In this document: positions 1-8,290 of the stretch, one piece after another
How positions within the stretch are numbered: position 1 is the stretch's first letter
How the letters are laid out: the number at the start of each line of letters is the position of its first letter
Assembly: GCF_011038795.1 (NCBI RefSeq)
Contig: NZ_JAAKDU010000001.1
Span: 310,001-374,000, forward strand
Length of the DNA stretch: 64,000 nt
DNA from: Streptococcus tangpeifui
GTDB lineage: Bacteria; Bacillota; Bacilli; Lactobacillales; Streptococcaceae
Reading direction: 5' to 3'
The notes under the pieces: model-generated
The model's database searches: none
Told to the model about the DNA's origin: nothing
The model's input: the letters and a program-made list of their open reading frames with translations, nothing else
Program-made: the position numbers and the translations under genes

Positions 1-509
1 AAGGCTATATGGAAACTAATCGTGTTTTATTTGTTACCTCAGAGCTAACGATTATTTACTTACTGCTCATAGCTGCTCTCGTTTTGGCTTTGCTTAAGCG
101 GCGGTATGTTTCATCAGTTATGTCAGGCGCCGTTCTTTATACAATTTTAACGAATCGTCTGGGAAGTACAAGTCTATTAACGGCTGTGCAAAGGGTTAAT
201 GATTTTCAAAGCCAGCAGCCAATTACCAAATTTAGCTTTAAGGCAAATCTTTATCCATTGTCTCTGTATACTATTTTGTTAGCAGTGATTGCTATTTCTG
301 TTTTCTTGATATTTGAAAATCGATGGCAGGCGGGAACGGCTATAGTTGTTTTAGCAGTTGGCTATGTTGCTCGGATGACAGTATCTCTATCACCGACAAT
401 CTATGCTTCAGGGCTGCGAACCTACACACCGCTTATTTTTTCTGGACTTATTATTATGATGATGATATGTTGCGAATTTATTGATACGATCAGTTTGCAA
501 AGGAAATGA
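1..509 (+). CDS. Polytopic membrane protein, 3' part of a gene cut by the window edge (DUF6056/GT-C-like)
   Basis: The reading frame is open from the left edge; an ATG at 9 is available, but codons continue in frame upstream and no ribosome site can be seen, so this is probably the C-terminal part of a larger protein. The visible 166 residues are strongly hydrophobic, with about four membrane segments. Near the end, a loop carrying SPTIYASGLRTYTPLI resembles the conserved C-terminal loop of polytopic DUF6056/GtrII-like proteins that decorate surface glycans. The next genes are a GT-C-like membrane protein and a GT2, so a role in wall-polysaccharide side-chain transfer is inferred from context. 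A weak stem-loop followed by T residues lies around 562-606, just before the next gene. Confidence 0.6.
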   Translation, partial: GYMETNRVLFVTSELTIIYLLLIAALVLALLKRRYVSSVMSGAVLYTILTNRLGSTSLLTAVQRVNDFQSQQPITKFSFKANLYPLSLYTILLAVIAISVFLIFENRWQAGTAIVVLAVGYVARMTVSLSPTIYASGLRTYTPLIFSGLIIMMMICCEFIDTISLQRK

Positions 510-618
510 AAGGGCCGTAGTCTTCCCCAATAGTTGATGTAGTAGAGGTAAAACATCATATAAAAGGGTGTTTTCGAGAGTTATTTTCGATCGCCTTTTT
601 GTTTTTTAGGAGAGTCAT

Positions 619-2166
619 ATGAAATTTCTATCTATATTAGGACAGAGAGCAATTCTCTTGTGGTCTTTGCTTGTTTCTATTTTATTTAGTCTGTCGAGTT
701 TATTGATTAGGACAATAATGCCAATGGATGGCTCTGAAATGTCCCAGATTTGGCATACCAATATAGTCTTTTTTATAATGTTGGTTATTTTTGTGGGCTT
801 ATTTCTGTTTCTTATATACCTATCTCAATATTTGAAGGCGTCACATTTATTTTTGCTGGGAAGTGCTTTGTACCTCTTGTTGGGAGCCTATTTGATATTC
901 CATCAAAATGATATGATTAGGCACGATTCTCTTCAGGTTTTGGAAAGTGCTAAAGCTATGAATAGAGGAGATTTTTCGCAATTAACTGATTTAACAGGTT
1001 ACCTGCATAGGTTTCCTCATCAATTAGGTTTAGTGTCATTTGAGCGTTTAATACTTATATTTTTTGGAAATAATAATGTCAAAATCTTTTTTGTTATTAA
1101 TTTGCTCATGGCTATTGCTGATAATTTTTTATTATGGCAAATGACGGAGAATGCCTTTCATAATTCTAAGGTGACAAAAATTACTATTATTTTATCTTTT
1201 ATCTTCTTGCCCCACCTGTTCTTTATTTTATTTGTTTATGGCTTAACGTATGGTCTCTTTTTTGCCATGCTAGGATTATATAATTTTCAGCTTTATCTTC
1301 AAAAGAGAACTTGGTTAAGCTTAGGATTGACAGTGATATTTTTAAGCTTATCTAATCTGATTCGCAGTAATAATAGCATCTTAATTTTAACAGTTTTGGT
1401 TGTGGCTATCTTGGATATTTTGAGTAACCATTTGAAAAAGAGTGTGATATTAGTTCTCGCTTTGATTTTATTCGTGATAGTAGCGAATAAAGTTATTGGG
1501 TGGCATTATAACACATCAAAAATTGAAGGAGAGCCTAAAATTGCTTGGGTAGCGATGGGATTAGATGATAAGTCTAATATTTACCACCGTATTCCAGGAT
1601 GGTATAATGCTTACCTTGAAGATGTTTACGTCAAATACAAAGGCGACCCTGATGAAATTAAAAAGGATAGTCATAGGTTAATTGCAAGACGTTTAAAAAT
1701 TATGCAGGATAATCCTGATTATGGATTTACATTTTTCAAAAATAAGTTTTTATCAACATGGACGGATAGCCTATTTGAATCTATTTGGTCTGGGCCAGTG
1801 ACCAAGATGCCAGTAGAAAATCAGAAGATTTCGGGACGTCTGATGGTTAGTATTTACGAAGGAGGTCTTGCTTTTCGTTTAATTTATTATTTCTCTGCTT
1901 TACTACTATTTATCGTCTATTCAGCAGTTTTACCATTTTTATTTAATCAGTGGCGAATAATCAAAGAGGAAGAGAATAGATTATTCTTATTGGTTCCTCT
2001 TGTTTATCTATCAGGCGGTCTGATTTTTCATTTATTATGGGAAACCAAGAGTCAATACGTTTATCCTTATGTTTATTTGTTGCTTCCTCTGTCAGCATTT
2101 GGACTTTATTCCTTGTATAATAAGGTAAAAGACATTTTTAAAAGACATTTTTTTCCAGGCAGATAG
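619..2166 (+). CDS. GT-C-like multi-pass membrane glycosyltransferase, putative
   Basis: A 515-residue protein with roughly 10-12 membrane segments. An acidic/His loop early in the protein (MIRHDSLQVLESAKAMNRGD), an extracytoplasmic stretch around residues 300-390 and a terminal Glu/Tyr loop (WETKSQYVYPYVYLLLPL) give the layout of lipid-linked-sugar dependent GT-C transferases (PMT/ArnT-like). Such enzymes use undecaprenyl-phosphate sugars made by a GtrB-like GT2, and one lies downstream at 2663. The start is ATG with TAGGAG eight bases upstream. The family is recognised only by architecture, so the donor and acceptor are unknown; the likely acceptor is the rhamnan wall polysaccharide (inference from neighbours). 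Confidence 0.65.
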   Translation: MKFLSILGQRAILLWSLLVSILFSLSSLLIRTIMPMDGSEMSQIWHTNIVFFIMLVIFVGLFLFLIYLSQYLKASHLFLLGSALYLLLGAYLIFHQNDMIRHDSLQVLESAKAMNRGDFSQLTDLTGYLHRFPHQLGLVSFERLILIFFGNNNVKIFFVINLLMAIADNFLLWQMTENAFHNSKVTKITIILSFIFLPHLFFILFVYGLTYGLFFAMLGLYNFQLYLQKRTWLSLGLTVIFLSLSNLIRSNNSILILTVLVVAILDILSNHLKKSVILVLALILFVIVANKVIGWHYNTSKIEGEPKIAWVAMGLDDKSNIYHRIPGWYNAYLEDVYVKYKGDPDEIKKDSHRLIARRLKIMQDNPDYGFTFFKNKFLSTWTDSLFESIWSGPVTKMPVENQKISGRLMVSIYEGGLAFRLIYYFSALLLFIVYSAVLPFLFNQWRIIKEEENRLFLLVPLVYLSGGLIFHLLWETKSQYVYPYVYLLLPLSAFGLYSLYNKVKDIFKRHFFPGR

Positions 2167-2234
2167 GGCTATTTTTGCTAATAAGATTATTGGTATGTTA
2201 TACTAAACAGGAGTTAGTTTAATTAGTGTAACAG

Positions 2235-2311
2235 GTATAAGAAAATGCAAAAGTCACCTGGTTGTTGTGCGCTGTTACAACGAAGAAGAATTGATTTTAC
2301 TTTTTAATTGA
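2235..2311 (+). pseudogene. Remnant of a GT2 glycosyltransferase N-terminus
   Basis: One frame reads HLVVVRCYNEEELILLFN and then stops. This is the first beta-strand motif of GtrB-like GT2 enzymes (VVxPCYNEEE), the same motif that opens the intact gene at 2663. No usable start or continuation exists, so a second GT2 gene once stood here. The remaining stretch 2312-2662 has short open segments (for example around 2470-2570) but nothing I can assign; the 60-codon ORF at 2421-2603 has no ribosome site. Confidence 0.55.
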
Positions 2312-2662
2312 TAGATCTAAGTATACATTGTAGGTTCTAGGAGAAGTGGTCAGTTATCCCAATGCTTAGTTAGTCTCATTTTGCATAATTCTGGAAAGGA
2401 AGTTGGACTTTTAGCGAGTCTTGAAAAAGTGTGTGGTGACTGATCCTCCTTGTTTGGAATTTTTATCTGAGAGGTGTACAAGAAGATTAAAAAAGGCGTA
2501 TTATTGGGCGAGGTGGACAAGATTGGAAAGTGGCCCCTATCGTTGTTCTTTGCTAATTTTTGTCGAGATTAAACATCAGTTCTTTTACACTATTAAAGAG
2601 TGAGCAGCATTTCAAATGGCTATTTTGTTGCTTGGCAGTGAAGGTTAGAGAGAGGAATTGAA

Positions 2663-3634
2663 ATGACTATAAAACCTAGGTTATGTATTGTTATCCCTTG
2701 CTATAATGAGGAAAAAGTCCTTCCTATTACAGAGCCAATCTTTGTAAAAAAATTGCTTGAGTTAATTGATAAGGGAAAAATTTCAGAAGATAGTAGAATT
2801 TTATTTGTAAATGATGGTAGTAAAGATAAGACTTGGGCGTTAATTGAGAATTATGCTAATGAGTCTGCGTATATCACTGGAATTTCTCAAAGCAGAAATC
2901 GTGGACATCAAAATGCTGTTTATGCAGGACTTATGGAGTCCAAAGATAAGTTTGATATTACTATTTCTATTGATTGTGATGGTCAAGATGACATTAATGC
3001 AATGGACCAGATGGTAAATGAGTATTTAGATGGCTCTGAGATAGTTTACGGTGTTCGAGATAACCGTGATACTGATACTTTTTTCAAAAAAGCAACTGCT
3101 CAAGGCTTTTACAAAGTCTTAAATTTAATGGGTGTTGAATCAGTCTATAATCATGCTGATTATCGCTTAGTTTCCAGTAAGGTTTTGAGAGAATTTGCAA
3201 ACTTTAAAGAAGTAAATCTCTTCTTAAGAGGGATGTTTCCGCTAGTCGGTTTTAAGAGTACGAGTGTTTTTTATAAACGCCATGAGCGTCTTGCTGGCGA
3301 GTCTAAATATCCTTTAAGTAAAATGATAAATCTTGCTATTGATGGTATTACAAGCTTGAGTGTGAAGCCTATCCGTTTAATTGCTGGTCTTGGTTTGATT
3401 GTAGCGGGCTTTAGTTTTTTAGCGATCGTTTGGATCTTAGTTCAATACTTTTTGGGGCATACTGTTAGTGGATGGGCAAGTAATTTGGCTTTAGTAATGA
3501 TGGTTTCTGGTATACAATTGGTTAGCTTGGGAGTCATTGGTGAGTACATTGGAAAAATTTACTTGGAAGTCAAAGAACGGCCTAAGTATATCATTTCTGA
3601 TAGAGTAGGCGATAAAGCTAGTAAAAAAGGTTAG
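2663..3634 (+). CDS. GT2 family undecaprenyl-phosphate glycosyltransferase (GtrB/CsbB-like)
   Basis: A 323-residue enzyme with a cytoplasmic GT2 domain (VIPCYNEE at 10-17, VNDGSKDKT near 50, IDCDGQDD near 98) and two C-terminal membrane segments (about 235-257 and 272-295). This is the standard build of enzymes that move glucose or a related sugar from a nucleotide donor to undecaprenyl phosphate at the inner face of the membrane. The charged loop RHERLAGESKYPL before the first membrane segment is typical of the family. The lipid-linked sugar would feed a membrane transferase such as the product of 619-2166. GAGAGAGG precedes the ATG. A strong terminator follows at 3674. Confidence 0.85.
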   Translation: MTIKPRLCIVIPCYNEEKVLPITEPIFVKKLLELIDKGKISEDSRILFVNDGSKDKTWALIENYANESAYITGISQSRNRGHQNAVYAGLMESKDKFDITISIDCDGQDDINAMDQMVNEYLDGSEIVYGVRDNRDTDTFFKKATAQGFYKVLNLMGVESVYNHADYRLVSSKVLREFANFKEVNLFLRGMFPLVGFKSTSVFYKRHERLAGESKYPLSKMINLAIDGITSLSVKPIRLIAGLGLIVAGFSFLAIVWILVQYFLGHTVSGWASNLALVMMVSGIQLVSLGVIGEYIGKIYLEVKERPKYIISDRVGDKASKKG

Positions 3635-3673
3635 TAGTTGCTAATTAAGTTGTTAAAATCTAATATTACAATT

Positions 3674-3703
3674 AGAGTTTCTTTAGCTGAAACTCTTTTT
3701 TTG
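3674..3703 (+). terminator. Rho-independent terminator after the GT2 gene
   Basis: AGAGTTTC and GAAACTCT form a perfect 8-bp stem with a 7-base loop, followed by a run of T. It closes the polysaccharide gene group. Confidence 0.85.
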
Positions 3704-3799
3704 CCTACTTGTCAACTGTAGTAGGAATATGATAATTATTTGTAGGAAATTTTTAGTTTTTTTTACAACTCAAGATAATTTTCTGACATTCTTAGAATT

Positions 3800-3852
3800 T
3801 TTAAGTCTTTTTAAAGGGGGGGGGAGAGTATACTATACTCGTACTGCGCAGT
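3800..3852 (+). promoter_or_regulatory. Promoter-like region with G9 tract and nested palindromes
   Basis: A run of nine G (3816-3824) sits directly before GAGTATACTATACTC (3826-3840), a perfect inverted repeat around a central C that contains two overlapping TATACT -10-like hexamers. ACTGCGCAGT (3843-3852) is a second palindrome. The G run lies where a -35/-10 spacer would be, but I see no convincing -35 hexamer. The stretch 3704-4148 has no gene and also holds the cin-box at 3953 and a GCCTTTG-ACT-CAAAGGC hairpin near 4002-4018. Confidence 0.45.
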
Positions 3853-3952
3853 GCTAATACGGTATTTCTAAGCTATATCATGATTAATTAACTTTGTTGG
3901 TTTACCTTTTATCAGGCTGATTTATACTTTTTTCCATTTTTTATCATTGGTT

Positions 3953-3960
3953 TACGAATA
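3953..3960 (+). promoter_or_regulatory. cin-box (SigX/ComX competence promoter)
   Basis: TACGAATA is an exact match to the streptococcal combox recognised by the alternative sigma factor SigX, and it has the expected T-rich stretch directly upstream (3925-3945). The next gene on this strand is the CHAP hydrolase at 4149, giving a leader of about 180 nt. Competence-induced murein hydrolases (LytF, CbpD) are known SigX targets, which fits. Confidence 0.65.
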
Positions 3961-4148
3961 ACTTAAGTGGAGGAGCCTTTGTTAGTAAGTTAGTGATAAG
4001 TGGCCTTTGACTCAAAGGCTTGGTTCTTGTCCAGTTATGCTAGAAGGTGCAGTCCAAACTATTATAAAAGTGGGAAGTGATTTATGGTTCGTTAATTTGA
4101 TGATAAAAAATATTGAAGCCCTATTTCACTATTTAAAAAGGAGTTATT

Positions 4149-6011
4149 ATGACACAAGACAGAAGGAAAATGCGCAAGCACGAACTCAAAAGACAGGCTT
4201 ATCTAGCTGGGCTTACGACAATGGCGGTGGGAGCTGTAGCTCTGACATCAGGATTTGTTCATGCTGATGAACAGACAGTGGCTACTAATCCATCATCAGA
4301 TGGCGTCAACTTAATTACTCAGCAAGGTACTAATCAAGGACAGGTTCAAGGGCAAACAGATCAGGTAATTACAGGTAGTCAGGTTGATTCTGAGAATCAG
4401 CAGCAAGTTCAGGGCACAACAAATCAACTTATTCAAGATTCAGCAAATGAAAGTCAAATCGGAGTTGAACCAGAAAAAGTTTCTGCAATTCCTGAAGAAA
4501 ATATTCAAGCCAATTCTGAAGTTAGCGCTGCACAAGATGTTTCCGCAAAACCAGAAATGGCTCAGGAGGTAATGGAAAAGAGTCAAGAAGAGAATTCGGC
4601 TGTTAAAAAAGCATCGGTTGTTACTGTTGTGGAAAGAAAATCTATTAATACGGTATCTGCCGCAAGAGGCGATGATTACCCAGCTTATCTAAAAAACGCT
4701 GCACCAGATAGTGTGATTGACCCTTGGCGACTTTATAATCGAGAATGTACATCATTTACAGCATGGCGCTTAAGCTCTGTTAATGGTTTTACCATTCCTG
4801 GCGCCTACGGTAACGGTGGCCAATGGGGCTATCGGGCGCGACGTGAAGGGTACCGTGTTGATAATAATCCTGCCATTGGTTCTGTTGGTTGGTTAGATGA
4901 TGGTTCTTACGGACATGTTGCCTGGATTTCAAATGTAATAGGTGATAATGTTGAAATTGAGGAATATAATTATGGCTGGAATTACAACTATCATAAACGT
5001 ATAGCCCATAAAAGCGCTTTTACAGGATATATACATTTCAAGGATTTGGTAGTTACTTCAAAACCAACCGATGGTCGATATGATATTGCTACTTTAGTGC
5101 CAAGTGATAGAACCATATCAGATGGGGATTATCATATTGTTCTTGCATCTAACCCTGAGTTTGGAATAGATGTTTCTGGAGCAGGTTCTGCAAATGGGAC
5201 TAATATTCAACTTTATAGAAATACTACATTTGATAATCAGATATTTACTGTTTCTTTCTTAGGAGATGGCTTTTATAAACTTATTCATAAGGCTACAGGG
5301 AAAGCTTTAGATGTAAATGCTGGATCAACTGAAAATGGAACTAATGTGCAACTATGGGAATCAAATGGGACAGAAGCACAGCAGTGGGTTATCAAGCAAA
5401 GTAGTGGCAATAATACGTATGAGATAGTATCACGTAGAAATGGTCTGGTTCTAGATGTTGCTAATGGCACGGTAGCTAATAATAGTAACCTACAAGTGTA
5501 TATTCCCAACCAGTCGGCAGCTCAGAAGTTTAAGTTTGTAGCTGTTGATAAGGATGCAAAACGCACAGTTGCGGATGGCGATTACCATATTGTCTCTGCT
5601 TTAGATGAAAATATGGCTTTAGATGTTGAAAATGAATCAAAGGAAGATGGTGCTAATATTCAAATTTACCCTAATCTGACTAATTCTAAGGAAGTCTTTC
5701 ATGTGCAATATCTGAATAATGGCTATTACACGATTACTCATACCTACTCAGGTAAAATGATTGATGATTCAGGCAATGGAACTTTTAATGGAAATAATAT
5801 TTCGATAATCACACCTAATGGCTCTGAAAGTCAGCAATGGATGATTAAGGCAAGTACTATTAATGGCTTTTTTGAAATAGTTTCCAAGCATAAGGATAAA
5901 GTTTTAGATATTTCTGGAGGTGTTGCTAATCCAAGGACAAATGTGCAGCTTTATTCTCGCAACAATACTAAGGCACAAGCTTGGAAATTCATTCCGGTGA
6001 AGAAGGATTAA
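4149..6011 (+). CDS. Secreted CHAP-domain murein hydrolase with two ricin-type lectin domains (LytF-like)
   Basis: A 620-residue exported protein. A signal peptide ends near residue 39 (FVHA|DE), followed by a Gln/Ser/Glu-rich linker to about 175. The CHAP amidase/endopeptidase domain covers about 185-300, with the catalytic Cys200 in NRECTSFTAWR and His256 in SYGHVAWI. Two ricin B-type trefoil domains follow (about 322-455 and 476-618); each begins with DGDYHIV and carries repeated QxW-type motifs (AQQWVI, SQQWMI, AQAWKFI), suggesting glycan binding. There is no LPxTG, so it is probably held to the wall by the lectin domains. AAGGAG precedes the ATG. The position after wall-polysaccharide genes matches the LytF-type gene of S. 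mutans as I recall it. The upstream cin-box suggests induction during competence, with a role in autolysis or fratricide inferred. Confidence 0.85.
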   Translation: MTQDRRKMRKHELKRQAYLAGLTTMAVGAVALTSGFVHADEQTVATNPSSDGVNLITQQGTNQGQVQGQTDQVITGSQVDSENQQQVQGTTNQLIQDSANESQIGVEPEKVSAIPEENIQANSEVSAAQDVSAKPEMAQEVMEKSQEENSAVKKASVVTVVERKSINTVSAARGDDYPAYLKNAAPDSVIDPWRLYNRECTSFTAWRLSSVNGFTIPGAYGNGGQWGYRARREGYRVDNNPAIGSVGWLDDGSYGHVAWISNVIGDNVEIEEYNYGWNYNYHKRIAHKSAFTGYIHFKDLVVTSKPTDGRYDIATLVPSDRTISDGDYHIVLASNPEFGIDVSGAGSANGTNIQLYRNTTFDNQIFTVSFLGDGFYKLIHKATGKALDVNAGSTENGTNVQLWESNGTEAQQWVIKQSSGNNTYEIVSRRNGLVLDVANGTVANNSNLQVYIPNQSAAQKFKFVAVDKDAKRTVADGDYHIVSALDENMALDVENESKEDGANIQIYPNLTNSKEVFHVQYLNNGYYTITHTYSGKMIDDSGNGTFNGNNISIITPNGSESQQWMIKASTINGFFEIVSKHKDKVLDISGGVANPRTNVQLYSRNNTKAQAWKFIPVKKD

Positions 6012-6025
6012 ATCAGATCAACTGA

Positions 6026-6065
6026 AAAAGTCACGAGCTAATTGTTATTAGTTTGTGGCTTTTTA
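6026..6065 (+). terminator. Terminator after the CHAP hydrolase gene
   Basis: A long stem AAAAAGTCAC...GCTAAT / ATTAGT...GTGGCTTTTT with a TGTT loop ends in a T run 15 nt after the stop codon. Confidence 0.85.
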
Positions 6066-6334
6066 GAAAGATATCCTGTGTTTATACTCAGTTAAAATCA
6101 AAACTTTCATTTTCGCTTCTTTCTTAAAAAGTGCGGACGCAAGAAGAAATTATCCAGTGGATGATTTCTTGGAATCCAAGGAGTTTCATTGCTATATTTT
6201 GAGCCTAATCTAAGATACAAAGGGCGTTAAAAACGACTAGGATTTTAGGAAGGTGACGCCGTGTGTTTGCACACAAGGAAACTTATCTAAATCCTAAGTT
6301 TTTAGCTTGTGTTCAATTAGTCTCAAAATGTTCG

Positions 6335-6662
6335 TTGGGCTTGGGACAAAAGTCCTAAACTTGATTCTGTCGTGCAGTACTAAACTATTGACGCAGTGAT
6401 TGGAGTTCTTATCTTGGGGCACCTCCCCATTTTCAGGCGCCCCTCTTAAACAGTCCACTGGACTGTTTAAAAAAATCAAGATCAACTGTGCGGAGGTGGG
6501 ATGGAAATGCTCCAGTGGAGTTTGGCAGTCTGTGGATAGACTGCCAAAGCCTGCCGCTTTAAAACAGAGAAGCGGCAGGGAGGTCCGAGCCTTAAAATAA
6601 GAAGGCGAAGAAAATCGAAATTGCTATTTTATGACGATTTACCGATTTTTGTCCCACTCTCG
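6335..6662 (-). repeat. MITE-like intergenic repeat, copy 1 (inverted orientation)
   Basis: On the minus strand it runs from GAGAGTGGGACAAAAATC to ACTTTTGTCCCAAGC, so the ends are inverted repeats. Internal modules shared with 29687 and 53562 are: a GGCGGCAGGCTTTGGCAG hairpin, a TCCCACCTCCGCACAGTTG block, an AAACAGTC/GACTGTTT hairpin (plus-strand 6446-6470, 11-bp stem, loop ACT), GGCGCCTGAAAATGG, and CACTGCGTCAA. It contains no open reading frame of its own. Confidence 0.75.
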
Positions 6663-7177
6663 AATACCACTAAAACGAAAGAAGCGTTTTAGTTTCACTG
6701 TATTTTTAGTCTTTTAATGATATTAAATTTTTTAAAGTGAAAGTTTTGAATTTAAATCAGTATTAATTATCCCAGACTTTCAGAGTCGGGTGGAGGGTGC
6801 TTAAGCTTTAGACTAGCTGGTGTGAAGAGTAATGTTTGTAGGCTAGCAGTGGTGTCGTCTGTGATCATCTTGAATTTTACAGAGTAAGCTAAAGAAAGGA
6901 CAATAATGTTCGAAGTGGAATGGTCAAGAGATAATATGTTTTTAAAACAATGTCCTCAATTCCAATATTCACCAAAAAGAATGTCATCGTTAAAATGGGC
7001 AAAATCAGGAGCGGAGTCTCCCAGTTGGTCAGCTTAGCGGCTTGTTTTAATAGTCATATTCGCCTCTTAATCCCTAAGAGCTTGATAGTTGCTGTCAGGA
7101 ACTTCTTCCAATCGAACATGTTTAAGCCCTTGCCAGCCCCCTTAAGGGAAGGTGGCTAAACCAAGAGTTAGACTTGT

Positions 7178-7336
7178 TTAGGTTTGTATAGGAATGATGA
7201 CGAATCCTGCTTTTAGTTCAACGGCTCCTTGTTCTCTTTCTAATATCAATTTTTCTAGTTGGTGATGAGGACTTGATTGCTACTCTAACTGGCCTTGTGA
7301 ATGGCGGTATTCATATTCGAGTTGAGAGTGACACTA
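7178..7336 (-). pseudogene. Decayed coding remnant of unknown function
   Basis: One minus-strand frame reads QLEYEYRHSQGQLE, a stop, then SPHHQLEKLILEREQGAVEL...FVIIPIQT and a final stop. The amphipathic, protein-like composition over about 50 codons broken by one internal stop suggests a dead gene fragment. I do not recognise the family. Confidence 0.35.
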
Positions 7337-7488
7337 TAGAAGTGTGGTACCTAAAATTTTGAGGTAGGGCTGATTATTAAAGAGTCGGGTGTAGTTACCA
7401 TTGCTGCCCCCAGTCCAAAAGCATTGACCTAATCAGCTTCTTCCTTTTTGTGGTTATAAAGACCGTAAAAGGTAGGTTTAGATAAGGA

Positions 7489-7519
7489 AACTCCCCTTTC
7501 ACAAGTTGAAAAGGGAGTC
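7489..7519. terminator. Hairpin between decayed region and HAD gene
   Basis: CTCCCCTTTC (7491-7500) pairs with GAAAAGGGAG (7508-7517), 10 bp with one mismatch. The T run is clearer on the plus strand, but the hairpin sits directly after the stop of the minus-strand HAD gene and may serve both directions. Confidence 0.55.
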
Positions 7520-7522
7520 TTT

Positions 7523-8177
7523 TTAGTTCAAGAGGATTTTTTCCAAGTCTTTAAAATTTCTAGCAATAGCAGTAGCGCCAGCTTCCTCCAGTTCTTCTTT
7601 GCTACCAAAACCCAATAGGAGTCCGATAGCAGATAAACCGTTGGTTCTAGCTCCTTCGACATCGTACTTGCGGTCGCCAACCATGATGGCCCGATTGGTG
7701 TTTTGTATGCCAGCTTTCTTGAGAACATAGGCAATGACTTCAGACTTTTGACTACGGCTGTCATTTAGAGTAGCACCAGCAATGACGGTGAAGTAGGAGC
7801 TGATATCGAAATAGTCGAGGATCTGTTTGACGAAAACTTCCGGTTTAGAAGAGGCGACTAAGAGAGTCTTACCAGCATCCTTGAGGTCGTGGAGAAGTTC
7901 TTTAGTCCCTGGTAGAAGTCGGTTTTCCTTCCAGCCATTGTCCGAAAAATACTGGCGATAGTAGCTAATCGCTTCTTGGGTTTCTGACTCAGAAAGACCA
8001 CAGAAGTCTTGAAAGGATTGACTCAAAGGTGGCCCGATAAATGTCATTAGGTCACTTTTAGGGGGGGAGGGCAAGGCCTAACTTTTTAAAGGCATAAGCC
8101 AGACTGTTGATAATGCCTGTCTGGGAATCCGTTAGGGTCCCGTCTAGGTCAAAAATAATGGTTTGATAGTTTGTCAT
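7523..8177 (-). pseudogene. HAD-superfamily phosphatase (Gph-like), broken by a frameshift in a C7 run
   Basis: From the ATG at 8177 the minus strand encodes MTNYQTIIFDLDGTLTDSQT, the HAD motif I with its nucleophile Asp, and continues to about codon 41, where a run of seven C (plus-strand G run 8061-8067) shifts it into a stop. The rest of the protein (183 codons, ending at 7523) continues in the next frame: cap domain, motif II around LLVASSKPE, motifs III/IV around MVGDRKYDVEGARTNG. With six C the two parts join as LGLALPPKSDLMTF and give a normal ~217-residue enzyme. The downstream part alone lacks motif I and cannot be an active phosphatase. This may be true decay, slippage-based phase variation or a base-calling error. 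Confidence 0.7.
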
Positions 8178-8290
8178 AGGTTTACGTCTATAGTGGAGTT
8201 GGGGATGTAGATGCGATGGGCTTGTGATGGTGTTAGTTGCTAAATTGTCCAGTTTCGATTCTCTTTAATTGAGAGGCGTCGAATAAAAAT

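Larger units (their letters stand above)
6663..7522. other. Gene-free stretch with decayed sequence
   Basis: No intact gene. CTAAAACG/CGTTTTAG makes an 8-bp hairpin at 6670-6692. A degraded coding remnant lies on the minus strand at 7178-7336 and a hairpin ends the stretch at 7491-7517. The short ORF at 6950-7159 has no ribosome site or recognisable motif. Confidence 0.5.

Noticed and set aside
2421..2603. 60-codon ORF between glycosyltransferase genes
   Set aside because: No ribosome site and composition unlike a protein; the region is decayed sequence.
4007..4267. ORF overlapping the start of the CHAP hydrolase gene in another frame
   Set aside because: TTG start without a ribosome site; it runs through the signal-peptide region of the real gene.
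6294..6600. Small ORFs on both strands at the first MITE-like repeat
   Set aside because: They read through hairpins of a non-coding repeat and lack ribosome sites.
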